A DNA stretch of 64,000 nucleotides, from contig JANDJZ010000008.1 of NCBI GenBank assembly GCA_027943245.1, forward strand, positions 1 through 64,000, in the 5' to 3' direction. This document shows, in pieces, positions 23,266-34,819 of this stretch (position 1 is its first letter; each line of letters begins with the position of its first letter). The translations under genes were made by a program, and so were the position numbers. This DNA comes from Acanthamoeba sp. SK_2022b. Lineage: Eukaryota > Discosea > Longamoebia > Acanthamoebidae. The notes below the pieces were generated by a model. The model saw nothing but the letters and a program-made list of their open reading frames with translations, was not told the origin of the DNA and made no database searches.

Positions 23266-23423
23266 GCCCTAGATGTTCGAAATTTTTTCGCGCTCGCCAG
23301 TCAGAAAAAGACATACTGGCCTTGACGATTTTTAAATTTACAGATATCCATCTACACACAAACATCTGCGTGATTCTGCATCTGTCAATAGTACAAGGTA
23401 TTGATTGGAAACTAGGGCAGCAG

Positions 23424-25540
23424 ATGGTTTTGATCAAAGCATACCTGGGCAACGATGCACGTCGCATCACCGTGGCCGATCAAATTCCCTTCGCCGAGTT
23501 GCGAGTAATGCTAATGAAGCTCTTTGCCGTGTCTGGCTCGGGCGAACCCATTTCTCCAGCCCCCTCCCCCACCCAGTTCTGGATGTACGCCCACCCTTTA
23601 GTTGACTCATTCGACCTTGAAATCCATCAGCCAAAGCCGTGGTTCTGCTGCCGGCTCACTTGTATGGTGCTGCAGTCGATATAGGGACGATGAGAACGAT
23701 CTGGTATCGATCTCCACCGACTCGGACCTGAAGGAAGCCATCGCCTACAGCGCCAACAACGCTGACATACTACGCTTGTACATACAACGTACGCTGCCCA
23801 CGCCGGTCACTCGGCCAGCCGAGGATGCACCAAGCTCCACCTATTTACACCGGCATGCAGAGGGAGATGGAGACGACGGCAAATCGGGGAGCGACGCCGG
23901 AGGCAGCAGAACCAACCAGCCGGCGACGTCGGTGGCGGTGGACGCCATTCCTCATCACACGCTCCAGCACCGCAACAACCTAGTCCTGCAGAGCCTGGCA
24001 CAGCCCGAGTTCGCCGTGCAGGTCTCTAAAATGGTACACACGGCTGGACCGCATCACGGCCTGCACAGCACACGCAAGGACATCAATTGACGTGTGTTGG
24101 TGTGCGCATGCGATGCCGTACAGGTGAAGCAGGTGGTGACGACTCAGAACCCTGCGTTCACAGAGCTCATACAACAGATGGTTCAGGCCCTGGCACCGCA
24201 AATGGAGAGCCTGCTCCTGCCCGCCGTTTCCAGCGTGCTTCAGCAGCAGACAACGCTTGTGCAGCAACAGCAGGCCGCACACTATGCACAGCAGCAGCAC
24301 AGTCCGCTTCAGCCTCCCAACACGTATCCCGTCTACTCCCATCCGCCGCCTGTCCAGTCGCCCTACTCCCCTCCTCCGGCATCTATGCCCGTTCCCTTTT
24401 CGCCAGCTCCCTCCGGTCTTCCTGAACCCCTCACGCCCACTGGTAGGCAGCCCTCGTTCATTTTGTCTTGGTCGAGGGCGTTCTCGTTGGGCTCACATGC
24501 TCTCTCCGTTTCGTGTGGGCGCACGTCGGTAGCTCCGGCCGAGAAGAAAAAGGACAGCACGACGCCATCGGGCATCTCTGCGATGAGGAACATGCTTCCC
24601 TACATCTTCAAGGTGGGCACCACGTCGCCAGGTCCATCTCCGCCCACCTCCGATAAGGTGCTCTCCCCCTTCTCCTTTCGTTCTTTTTCTTCGTTTTCGT
24701 CCTTCGCGAATCATCGTTTGGCTGACGAAACCTTGGGCGTAGGACGGGCGCTTGTCGTCTTCGCCGCCTCGAAGCTGTGGCCCGCCGCAGCCGCAGCCTC
24801 AGCCTCAATCTCAATCTCAGCCGCAACAGCAGGACCGACGAAAGCGGTCAACCTCAAGCATCAACGAAACCGGTACGTAGCAGATACATCTCTCTGCCTT
24901 TCTCTGGTTCTATATTTTATTTTATTTTATTTTCATCAACATGCGTAGGAAACATTCACGCTGCGTAATGCTGGGCATCGTGGAGGCTGTGTGATTAATG
25001 GCCTGTGACCGCGTACGCATAGACTTTTCGTGGGTGGAGACGGAGGGCTCGGATAGCGGTGGCCTCGGCGGCAGCGGGCGAGCGCGGGACCCATCGCCAC
25101 GACATCGCTCGGTGTCCAATCCCGTGCCCATCGCCGCATCACCTCCCACTTCTTCCTCAACCGACCTCGCCAAGATGTCGCCATCCTCCTTCTCCTCTCC
25201 CTCGCCTCTGGCCGCCATGGCTGCTGCCGCTCCTGCCTCGCCCGGCCTCCCACACGCTCAAGGTAACCCGCCTTCGCTTCCACCGGCCGGCGTCACCTTT
25301 ACCGAAGAGGTGCCACCCTCCCCGCGTGTCCTGTCGTGTGTCTTGTTGTGTGCAATCTCACTGTGTTATTTGTATGTGTGCGTTCGTGAACAGCAATACC
25401 AGCAGCTGTTTAAAGAGTGGGAACCGGTCCTGGCGCAGCTGAAGCAGATGGGCTTTGAAGACTCGCGGCATAACATCAACCTCATCCTCACCCATCGAGG
25501 GTCCATGGTCGACGTCGTGGAGCAGCTCCTCAACAAGTAG
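23424..25540 (+). CDS. PB1-UBA protein, p62/NBR1-like adaptor
   Basis: N-terminal PB1 domain split by intron 23585-23675: MVLIKAYLGNDARRIT (basic strand) and, across the splice, IRYRDDENDLVSISTDSDL, a full acidic OPCA motif, so it can present both PB1 faces. A long flexible middle follows: QLIQQMVQAL-like ELIQQMVQALAPQMESLLL helix, QQQ-rich and P/S-rich segments, and a polar QPQPQSQ tract. The last ~45 residues (EWEPVLAQLKQMGFEDSRHN to DVVEQLLNK) form a UBA domain with the MGF loop. PB1 plus C-terminal UBA is the skeleton of p62/SQSTM1 and NBR1, selective-autophagy receptors that polymerise and bind ubiquitin, but no ZZ finger or FW domain is seen. WEPV could be an Atg8-binding LIR but lies at the UBA edge. 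Start chosen as the methionine at the PB1 strand. Confidence 0.82.
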
Positions 25541-25619
25541 CGGAACAGTTAGGAATGCAAATAATTTATGACAAATATGCAAATATCTTGAATTAATTTT
25601 TGGTGCCACCAAAGATGAG

Positions 25620-27216
25620 ATGGGAGGGCAGACGCGAAAGATGTGGATGAGGTGCGTGGCAGTGATGGCTGCGCTGGTGGTGGGAGTGCTGGTGGTGCAG
25701 CAGATGGTATGGTTTGCCAACAACTCCTGCAGGTACGTACCAAGTCTTTGGTAGATTGAATCCCAAGGCCACCAAACTGAGAGGATACCACCAAAACTAT
25801 AGACGACCAACAGCGTGGAGTTTGGACTACCTCGAGGACACAGAATCGCAAGAGGGAGCTGAGGGCGAACAAGTGGAGTGGTGTGGGAAGAAGTGGGCCG
25901 CGTTCAACTACTCGCGACACGACGTCGTGCTGCCCATCGACCACCCCAACTGCATCACGCGCATCGTCATCGAGAACGTGATTCGGTTTTGGAACTTTCG
26001 AAGGTTGATCTTCATGATCAACGACGTGGCCCACTGCCCTGCCCTTGTGGCTCTGGCCGACGGCATCGGCGCCAGGGAGCGCATTCTGTGCGTGGCCCGA
26101 GACGACGTCATTCCAGGCACCTCTCCTGTCCGATCTTTTGCTGATCGCGCGTGTGCCATGTCAATGCCGTGTGAGTGAATGTGTTGAGGAGACGAGGCGG
26201 ATCGGGAGAGGCTCACACTGTATCTGTGAGCCAACAGGGATCACGGTGGAGAGCTTGGGGAGGCTGCCGGAGGCGGTGCGGGGCTGGATATTCCAGCAGC
26301 TCGTCAAGTACGGGGCCGCCCTACGATTCGGTGATCTGTCGTCGCTCTTTCTTGTGTGGGACTCGGACCTCCTTCCCCTCAAGCCCATCCCCCTCTTTAG
26401 CTACGTGTCCGCCCTCGACCAGGTCCAACCCGACCCACCCGCTCGCTCAAACGCATGCTCGCGTGTAATTCTTCCGGCCGACCCGTGCTGACGCTGTGTG
26501 AGTGTGTTGTGTGGTGAAGCCGCGGGCCACCTTCTTCGCGGGCCACATGACCTCGCACAACGCCAAGGCCAGGGAGACCTACCACCACATGTACGAAGCG
26601 CTGACCGGGCGGAAGCTGATCGATCCGCCGGGCGGCAGCTGGATCTACGGCTGGCAGGTGTGGTACCGGCCCTACGTCGTTGAATTCCTCAGCCACATCG
26701 CCGCCCGGGCGGGAAGGGACAACAGTGAATGGGCACATGTCATCATTGGTACGCGATGCTCTTCCTGAGCTGTTTCTTCTTGTGTGCATGCGTGTGTGCG
26801 GCGCATTTGTTGACGACGCTGCTGTGTCGGTGTGGATGGTGTCTATCCAGACACAGTAGTGCGGGAGGCCAAAGCGAATCCGGGCATGAACATGCGCAAC
26901 TCCTTCTCCGAGTTTGACTCATATGGGTCGTGGGTGTGGATGAATCATCCCCAGCACGTCGACTTCTGGCACAGGTCCGACGACCTTTGGATTCGCTACC
27001 CCGAGGTACGTTGCTAATCGCCAGTCGCTGCATCCAAGCGCATTGCTGACAAACGTGCAGGCTCTCAAGTCAGGCGAGTGCTGTCCGACGTATGAGACAG
27101 TGTGCGAGCTGACACAGAAGTACGTGTACGTGCCCTGGGAGAACCACAAGTTCAAGTCGTGCACTACTCAGATCATACACAACACCGAGCACACGCTGCA
27201 AACACCACACACGTGA
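25620..27216 (+). CDS. Type II membrane protein, putative GT-A glycosyltransferase (DUF6492-like)
   Basis: Starts MGGQTRKMWMRCVAVMAALV, a short basic head then one hydrophobic segment (about residues 11-26), as in Golgi type II enzymes. The lumenal part spans about five exons: NCITRIVIENVIRFWNF, ERILCVARDDVIPG, GWIFQQLVKYGAALRFGDL, LFLVWDSDLLPLKPIPLF (DSD fits a metal-binding DxD), FFAGHMTSHNAKARETYHH, PPGGSWIYGWQVWYRPYVV, SFSEFDSYGSWVWMNHPQH. The order Q-x2-KY-A...VWDSD...W is reminiscent of bacterial/eukaryotic DUF6492 proteins. Several NxS/T sites and cysteines fit a secretory location. Donor and acceptor sugars unknown. Stop 27214-27216. Confidence 0.6.
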
Positions 27217-27552
27217 GCGGGTGCTGTCCTCGTCTGGTGGAGGAACAAAGCGGGAAAAGAGCGGAAAAGAGCCATAAATTTCCCGTCTCCGAAACGCCGC
27301 ACTGTTTTTGTTTGTTTTATACATATCTTAGGGCGAGAACGCACCTGTTACCACCACGATCGACGCTGATCGGCAAGCAATTGGAGGAAGACGGTGGCTG
27401 CCAAACTGCGTAGAACATTTTTATCAAAATACGGCAAAGCAAATGGAACAAGCATCAGCGTGCCGATTTTGCGCTTCGCCTGCATCTGATGCTGTTCGAT
27501 GTCCACCTTCCCCACAGTTCACATATGGGCCTCAGGCTAGGGCTATGCCGGT

Positions 27553-28983
27553 ATGGATCCTGAGAGAAAGGAGCTCCTCCTGAGAGTTGTGCGCAGCTCA
27601 TTTCCTGCATTTTTCATCATTCTACAATTAAACAGGGGGCAGAGCGCGATGTCAAGGACATTGTACAAGCTCTCGCTAGCAAAGAGGGCCCCTACACAGT
27701 GGAGAGGTAACTGGGAGAACGCAGAGATCTATGCATAATTTAAATTATTAACGATTAATAATTCAATTTTTTTCTTCTCTGCAGACCCTTCCCTACGAAT
27801 CGCTTGGCACAAGTCGATCCTTTCATTATGTTTGATCACATGTGCCCAGTCACGTTTAAACCAGAGGAAGCAGTTGGCGCTCCCTTGCACCCACATAGAG
27901 GGTACGTGCACCTCGGCGTTCCGCGTTCAGCCAAAACGCTCACCAAGGCGTGCCAGGTTCGAGGCTGTCACGGTGATGCTCCAGGGAGAGCTAGAGCATC
28001 GCGACTCTATGGGAAACAAGGGCCTTCTTCGTGCGGGCGATGTGCAAAGGCTCACCGCCGGCAGCGGGGTGGTACACGATGAGGGACCTTCGCCCAACAT
28101 GAAAAAACTTGGCGGCACCATCGAGAGCTTCCAGGTACCCTCAATCATGATTGTGCTTCTGGCGCTGCTGCAGCAGGTGTTGGTTGTCAGTCTTTCCTCT
28201 ATCCGCTGCGCCCTCTTGCCAAATGTTCAACTCTCTTAACGCATGCGCGCCACAGATTTGGGTGAACCTACCACAGCGATTCAAGTGGGCTGACCCAGCG
28301 TATCAGGACGTGTCCAAGGAGAAGATCCCGGTGATCATCATGAACAAGTTCATTGTGCGAGTCATAGCCGGCGAGGCGTTTGGCCAGAAGGCCATCGTCA
28401 ACACCAAGGTCCCCATTCAGCTACTCGACGTTCACATGGAGTCCGGCGCCGAGTTCCAGCACAACATCCCGCCGTACGTGTTGTCCTCTGCTCTCACGCG
28501 ACTCTCGTTCTCTCTGATGCCATGCCAAATCGCTCACCACCAACTCGCTGCGCTGATCGATCCGCAGTGAGATGAACGCGTTCGTGTTCGTGTACCGAGG
28601 AGAGGGGCGGTTCGGCAAGTCGCGCCAGCCGGGTAAGTCGGGCCAGGCGCTCATTTTGGACACCATGGGCGCCGCCTCCTTCACGGCCGTGGCCCACACG
28701 GAATCAAATCTCAAGTTCCTGCTGCTCGCCGGCCAACCCATCAACGAACCCATCGCGAGGTGCGTTACCCACCTGCCGTTGCCCCTGTGAGCGGTGCGCG
28801 GCTGACCCTCTACTGGTGGTGGGCAGGTACGGGCCGTTCGTAATGAACACGTACGACGAGATCGAGAAGGCATTTGCGGACCATGCAGCGGGCAGGCTGG
28901 TGCTGGTGAAGCCCAAGTTCGAGATGGAGACCAACCGCCAGCACGACTACGACCCCACCAACAAGGACTCCTCCATCGTGTGA
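27553..28983 (+). CDS. Pirin-family cupin protein, paralogue without signal peptide
   Basis: Starts MDPERKELLLR, then a 50-bp intron, then GAERDVKDIVQALASKEGP, so it lacks the signal peptide of the copy at 19033. Core: [97 protein letters not shown], end DPTNKDSSIV. Iron ligands H-x-H and H-x-E are all kept. Introns fall at the same places as in the other pirin (after VER, HPHRG, FQ, the IPS/IPP turn and PIAR), showing duplication. Probable cytosolic/nuclear pirin. AATAAA at 29039-29044. Confidence 0.92.
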
Positions 28984-29038
28984 GGCCTGTTGGATGTACA
29001 GAAAAAGAAAAGGAAAAAGAGATTAAAAAAAGAAAAGG

Positions 29039-29044
29039 AATAAA
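29039..29044 (+). terminator. Poly(A) signal AATAAA for pirin 2
   Basis: Canonical hexamer 56 bp after the stop codon, within a purine/A-rich stretch. Confidence 0.5.
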
Positions 29045-29166
29045 AACTAAAAAAATCTGATACGTAAATTATATTATGCGCCTACGTGGTTGGACGAGCG
29101 GCGGTAGTATCGGGCCCAGTACAGTATGCGCCCAACATTCGGCAACACTTTGGTCAGCTACCCACC

Positions 29167-30501
29167 ATGCATGTTCTTCGTGCTCTCGTCGCCGTGTTGG
29201 TGCTGTGTTGCGCTCCCGTCCTCTCGGCACCAACGCCAACACCTTCACCGGTCCTGGTTCAGCCGGCCGCAGCAACCTCGGCCCAGTGCGTGGAAGAGCC
29301 CTTCAGCGCCTTGTCTGGCGCATTCAGTGTCGGCCAAGGCCAGCCGGGCGTCCCCAGTATCGTTTTTACGCTAGGCTCGTCGGCCGAGCTCTACGCCACA
29401 GACGTGTGGGGCACGGCCCAGACCCCGATATCGCTGCGCGCCAATGCCGCAGCCCACTTGGCCGCTTCCAATGCTCAACTTAAAGGAGCTGCACTCAATG
29501 GAGGCAGCCTCTTCCTGGTGTTTGCCCGCAACGACGCCCTCGGTCAGTCCAGCATCTTGCAGATTGACCAGCCCTGGGGCGGGTCTCCGGCGTTCAAGGT
29601 TCCATTCTCTCTCTCTCTCTCTCTCTCCATGCACTACAGCTGTGGTAATATCAGTGAGGCGCTAGTTTCATCCTCTTGGGTCTGTTCGAGTGTACGACGT
29701 GGTCGCGAGCTCCAAGGCGCTCTACTTGCTCATCCAGCTTAAGACGGTCGATTGGGAGAGCCGTGTGTTGCGCTTTGATTTCTTGCGTGGCACCTACGAA
29801 GGCGTCTTGTTGCCATTCTCTGGTATGCGAAGCCCCCTCATTCTCTGCCAGACACCATCTGCTGATGATGACCACAGGCGGAAAGCTGGCAATCACCTCG
29901 GACGAGCGTTATCTTCTGGCTGCTGGCCCCACCCGCAACGCGTCATCATGTGTGATCGCAAGCAGTTGCACCCTCACATACACTCTAGACCCAGTCTACC
30001 TACGCCAGCTTTCCAGCTACAGCGTTGCGAACGGTGGCGGGTGCGCAGTCCATGCGCTCGCGGTCAGTCCCTCCAACCAGCTCTACATGTCTAGCTCGGG
30101 GGGAAGCTACTGCGACATTGCCCTCAATCTCGGCACACTGAGTGATACCCAGTGGCAAATTACGTCAGGTGCGCCCAAGAACCGTCATAGGTCCGATTTT
30201 TGCCTCACTCTTCACCAAATCAGAGCGTGGGAGCACCTTCCAGACGTCGACCTGGGCTGTGGCTAGCGTGAACTTCTGGGATGGTTTTGTGGCGGGCCTC
30301 GGCGGACAGGTCAGCACGACGGCCACCCATCTTAACTTCATCCTTCAGACCGACCAGCAGGTGCAGTTCGACGATCCCATGCTGGTTACCGACGCCTCTC
30401 TGGGTCCGTGCTTGGTCTTTCCAGCAACAGCATGCCAAGACGGCAACCTTGAGCTCTTCACCTTCTCTCTCAAGCAGTTCTCTGCCTCTCCCAGCAGCTA
30501 G
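29167..30501 (+). CDS. Secreted protein of unknown function, beta-rich
   Basis: Begins MHVLRALVAVLVLCCAPVLS then APTPTPSP: a clear signal peptide followed by a proline/threonine linker. Four or five exons, with introns near 29597-29685, 29822-29878 and 30167-30223. Mature sequence shows repeating hydrophobic strands with S/G/N turns (GVPSIVFTLGSSAELYATDVW, KALYLLIQLKTVDWESRVL, GKLAITSDERYLLAAGPTR, AVHALAVSPSNQLYMSSSG) resembling WD/SMP-30-type beta-propeller blades, but no family signature is clear. Paired cysteines (SSCVIASSC, GPCLVFPATAC) suggest an extracellular fold. The intron near 29597 contains a CT repeat. Stop 30499-30501. Function unknown. Confidence 0.65.
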
Positions 30502-31667
30502 AGCGGGATAAAAGAGCAGAAATAAGGGATTGCCACTCTGTGGACCACCCTTGTCACATATCACTCTTGTTTCCTTTACAAGCCTCACTACATCTTTCTG
30601 TTGGGTTTCCCAAGAAGGTTGGCCAGTTAGATATATGGGCCCAGAGTGGGTCAAGGTCAGTCCACATTGCTAAGTGGTTTTTTTGAGTATCCTTCAGAGA
30701 GCCTCCTCTTCGTTGGTGTGGCAGATGCCCTCCATTGTGGTGCAGAATCAAACCAGGTCACAAACACCTTAACCCAAGGGTAGCTATACGGCTTGGTGCA
30801 CACTACAACGTTACAACGTGTGCATTGGTTGTCAGAGTAGTTGATAAGTAGCAGCATGGCAAACCATACCAATCCACAGCTTCTCAAAAAAAAAGTCATT
30901 GCATATTCATTGTCAGCATCCTTGCCAGTGCACCTCCTTTGCTTGCTTGCAACCTTTGGGTCTACATGTGCAGTGTTCATGCAGCTCCTCTTTGCCGCTT
31001 ATATACCTGCCATCTGGTCATGTATGAGCATCATAAAGATAGATAGATATCTGTGATTCCCAAAAAATGAGTTAACATATTGCCCCCAAGGGAATATATA
31101 GCCCCACATACATATATCTAGGTGGTTGCATTGCCTGTGGCTTTGACTGGGATACTGCAACTCATGTGAGAAACCAGGAGATCAAGGTAAACTTGTAATT
31201 TTCACAGTCATTGGGATCTCCACCAAATTCAACATTTTGAGCTGGGCAGACTCTAGCTGCCCCATTTCTATTGTGTGGTTGAAGAACTGTTCCAGTCCAA
31301 CCAGGCCAGTGTGGGTGCTGGTGTTACTGAACTTGGTTCACACTGTGCAGCTTGTGCCATTGAAAGTCACTCTTATATACAAGCTGGAGATGCAAGCATT
31401 TTTTTCTGTGCTACACTAAATAAAACCTCACTGGATATGGTTTCTCAGCTTTCAGGTTCATCTCAAATCTTACAAACTTTGTCCACTGACTGCACCTTCA
31501 ACGTACCTTAAGGCAACAGCATGTTATGTTCCATGTACAAGATAGGTTTTACCATTTTAAGTCATTGTTTCCTATAAGCTTTATGTGCTGCTTTTGGAAA
31601 CCATACGTTACGCCACTTCACCAATCGCTTGCTTCCCACAATAGCTCGCTGGTGCCCAGCGGTTGCC

Positions 31668-31701
31668 AATCATAAGAGCTTCTTAATCATAAGAGCTTCT
31701 T
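31668..31701. repeat. Perfect 17-bp tandem duplication
   Basis: The unit aatcataagagcttctt occurs twice, back to back, at 31668-31684 and 31685-31701, without a mismatch. Its perfection contrasts with the decayed surroundings. It directly precedes the tRNA-like piece. Confidence 0.9.
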
Positions 31702-31704
31702 GGT

Positions 31705-31806
31705 GGGGTGAAGTAGAGGTGCTCCAATGCTAAAGTGGTCAGCAACTTTGACAGCTGGGCCTTAACCTCTGATGTTGGCACACTGGGTTTGACTCCTGGC
31801 CACCCC
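31705..31806 (+). other. tRNA-like relic (possible SINE piece)
   Basis: The right end has a complete T-arm shape: 5-bp stem ctggg/cctgg (two G-T pairs) around the loop tttgact, which is TTCRANN with C changed to T. It is followed by ccacccc then A. The left end ggggtga pairs with six of the seven acceptor bases. Total 102 bp, and no convincing D-arm or anticodon arm was found, so it is not an intact tRNA gene. Confidence 0.22.
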
Positions 31807-32879
31807 AAAAAGGGGTGGTGGTGTAACAGTAACATGCCATGGTCCATGCTGTTGCCCAAGCTCCCATAATCTCTCCAAAAGATGACCCTTGCAGTTATCT
31901 CAATAACCTTGCAGAATGGGCAGCAACAATAGCCTCCACAAGCTCCACCTCCCATTTTTTTAGTGACCTTTGTCAAATACAGGACGGGGAAGTCTTTATC
32001 TTTCTTTTTATGTGGCTGCCAAACCATGGTGCAGGGGCCCTTGGCTCACTTGTCGAATGCACAGGCCCTGGCGGCTTGGATGTGGGCTCTGACTGCAGTG
32101 CAGCAGGCTGGAGCAGTGTGAACGTCAGCAATTATGAAGCAGCTGATGGCGCAGTGTTGGTGGAGCATCTATATTGCTGGCACCATGGCTCCACATGCTT
32201 GGGATGCACCACATTCTGGTGTCCATGCTCCCACCCACGCCCACCTCCACCAGTGCCACACCCACCTGTGTGTTGAGAGCAACCACTCAGCAAAAGTTGG
32301 TGGGTTCATTCAGTGCAGTGTATACTGGGCTGATGGAAACCTTCTCTCTCATGAACACATTGATGGAAATCAGTGTTAAGTCCTTCACATCTACACGCAC
32401 TATGCAAACTGACTTGACACTTTGTACAAAAAACATTGACAAGGACCAGGCCTGGGATTGTAAAATGAAGAAGCAATGTGGAGTATCTGAAGGTCAGTTC
32501 TTGTAGCATGTCATGCCATCACCTAGTGTCAGAAAACAAGATGTGCATGCTGGGCTTCCTGTCCTTGCTTCTTGCACCAAGTATCTCAGCTTCTTGCTTG
32601 TTGGCCTTACCTATGAGGACATTGACCAGCTTAAATCGGCATCTCTCCACACTCCACTGTATGCTTCCACCCCATGTTCTCATGTTGTACTGATGTGCAT
32701 TGGGTTTTTTTCGACAAAATCAGACCTGATGTGCATTGGTTCTTGTGGAGCCCATTTTCCGATAAGTTCTTTGCTCTCAGCCGTAGGCACACCCTACTAG
32801 AACAAGCCTATTCTTGGAGGGCGTCACTCCAACTTTTCAGCATGTTGACACTGATGGGCAGTTGAACCCAGTTGCATAG

Positions 32880-33140
32880 GTTATGTGGTGGTCTGGTGTT
32901 GTGGTGTTGTTGTGTTGCGGTGTTTTGGTGGTGTTGTTATGTTGTGGTTATGTTGTGGTGGTGTTGTTTTGATATACTCCAGGTGTTGTGGTGTGGTTGT
33001 TTTTGTTGTGATGTGGTGATGTTGGGAACAGTGTGGTGCTGTTGGTGTGTTGTGATGTGGTGATGTTTTGGTGATGTTGTTGTGGTGTTGTGATGTTGTG
33101 GTGATGAGTTGTGCAGTTGTGGTGATGGTGTGGTGGTGTG
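32880..33140. repeat. GTT/GTGGT low-complexity block
   Basis: G/T-only sequence with loosely repeated ggtgttgtggtg and ttgtgatgtggtgatg units. It produces artificial open frames rich in H, T and N on the minus strand, not genes. Confidence 0.85.
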
Positions 33141-34270
33141 GACATGACTTGGGAACAGGCATGTGAGAAGGCAGGGAGATGGGATTGGAGTAGTCAATGA
33201 TGAGGCTTGTGTAGGAACTTCGCTAAGCTACTACACTCACTATGTATCTCACTATGTAAGTAGTGCGTTCTGGACAATTTTGACCAACTACAGTAACAAC
33301 AAGAGGAACAGCTTCATGCCTACATGGAGGCCTATCAAGAAGCTTGCAAGGCTGAGTGCTGGCTGCTGGACAAGAAAACCTTCTGCTTTCTCTACAAGGA
33401 TCTGTCTTGGCCTGAACATCCTTGCCAACAAAAGTGGCCACTTCAGGGTCACACGAACTGAAATTCAGGAATCTGTTGTGAAGTGCTACAAGGGCCATCC
33501 ATACAAGAAGACCAAGTTTTGAGGTTCTACATAACCTCTGAACCCAAACAGCTTGATCAAGCAATCAACCACCTTTTCTCTCTCCTACTTCATCCACTTC
33601 CACTACTCCCATCATCTGGCCTCAGATTAGTGGCTTTCCAGTTACCCTCATTCTCACTATCCATTTAAGAGAAGGCTATCAACAGTGTTGTTGATCAGCT
33701 TGCAATCAGGCAGCTGGCTTGAGAGCAGACATACGCAGAGGTGGTAGCTGTAAAAAGGCAGGCCAGCATCAGAGTTCCACAAAGAGGACTGTAGTTTAGA
33801 ACGCTGTGCTTTTCAGGAGAAGCCAAGTGGCTGTGCTCATGTGTGAGCAGAGAGATCAGCCCACCCATCTCAATGGGATTTGTCATGAGCACCATGCTGT
33901 AGGTGTCTGCACACCAGCACTGACAAGTTTAATTGAACACAAGCATGAGGTGTGGGCACATACCACGCTGATTGAAGGCTGTCAGGCGCATCAGCTGGTC
34001 TAGCCTTGTTGTGTCCCAGAGGTGGGGTGTCAGGTTGGCAGATATGCAGGGCACCACATCAAATACTGGCTTTGCTCTGTTTTGAGGGAGACAGCAGTGT
34101 CTAAGAAGTTGTTGAATCTTGTTGTGCTGATCTTTCTGCATTCCTTTTTCAATGATGCTGTGCAGGCAGCTGCAGACAATGGTTGCTGTTGACCAGGTAT
34201 TCAGGCTTTCCAATCCTCCCTAAATTATTGCAATCTTGAAATTACAATCACTGTGTGTGATTAATTTGAG

Positions 34271-34402
34271 TAATTCCCCTGGTAGTGCTTCATTCCAATA
34301 AATGATCACACAAAAAACGCCAGTCACAATTTTGATTAATTCCCCTGATAGTGCCTCATTCCAAGGAATGGTTGCACAAAAACACCTGTCATTTTTGACC
34401 TT
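34271..34402. repeat. 66-bp tandem repeat, two diverged copies
   Basis: Copy 1 (34271-34336) and copy 2 (34337-34402) both start taattcccctg, share tagtgc and tcattccaa, and then cacaaaaa and tgtcac/gtcacaattt-like ends. Differences are scattered point changes. No coding potential. Confidence 0.75.
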
Positions 34403-34819
34403 GCGTAGGATAATAGAGGAGTTTTTTGTTGCATGGTTTGCTTATGTTGGTGAGGCACCTGAGGCTGATTGTGGCAACATGCCTTTCCTGAACCCCAGCT
34501 GACTTTTGTTGAGAGTGTATTTGTTGAGTACTTCGTGTGACAGTGTGCGTGTGTGTGTGTGTGTGTTTTATAGAGTACTTTATGTTTTAGAGTTTTTATA
34601 CTGGTTTATCTTGTGTTACAGGTGTTGATGGTGGTCATCTACAGGGGAATGGTGGGGACAGAGCAACAAACAGAGTGCCCATGGGCTAGTGCTTGGCTGT
34701 GGCTTTGGACATTGAACCTGCAGTTGGTTTGCGTACTGACAGGCATCTTTAGTGGTGCTAGTGTTTCAACTGTTGCTGTGCATTTTGCCTTAAGAGATGA
34801 AATAAATAGAGCCTTCATT

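Larger units (their letters stand above)
30540..34800. other. CpG-depleted island B, no intact gene
   Basis: About 4.2 kb of AT-richer DNA between the 3' ends of two genes. Between 31081 and 31500 I find no CG dinucleotide at all. Open frames (for example 31839-32276 and 33163-33522 on +) are short and lack any motif I recognise. A GT/GTGGT-rich low-complexity block occupies about 32880-33140 and a short GT run 34547-34566. Two tandem repeats and a tRNA-like piece are listed separately. Looks like old, decayed inserted DNA; the source is unidentified. Confidence 0.75.

Noticed and set aside
32881..33197. H/T/N-rich minus-strand ORFs in island B
   Set aside because: Produced by a G/T-only repeat block; no biological protein signature.
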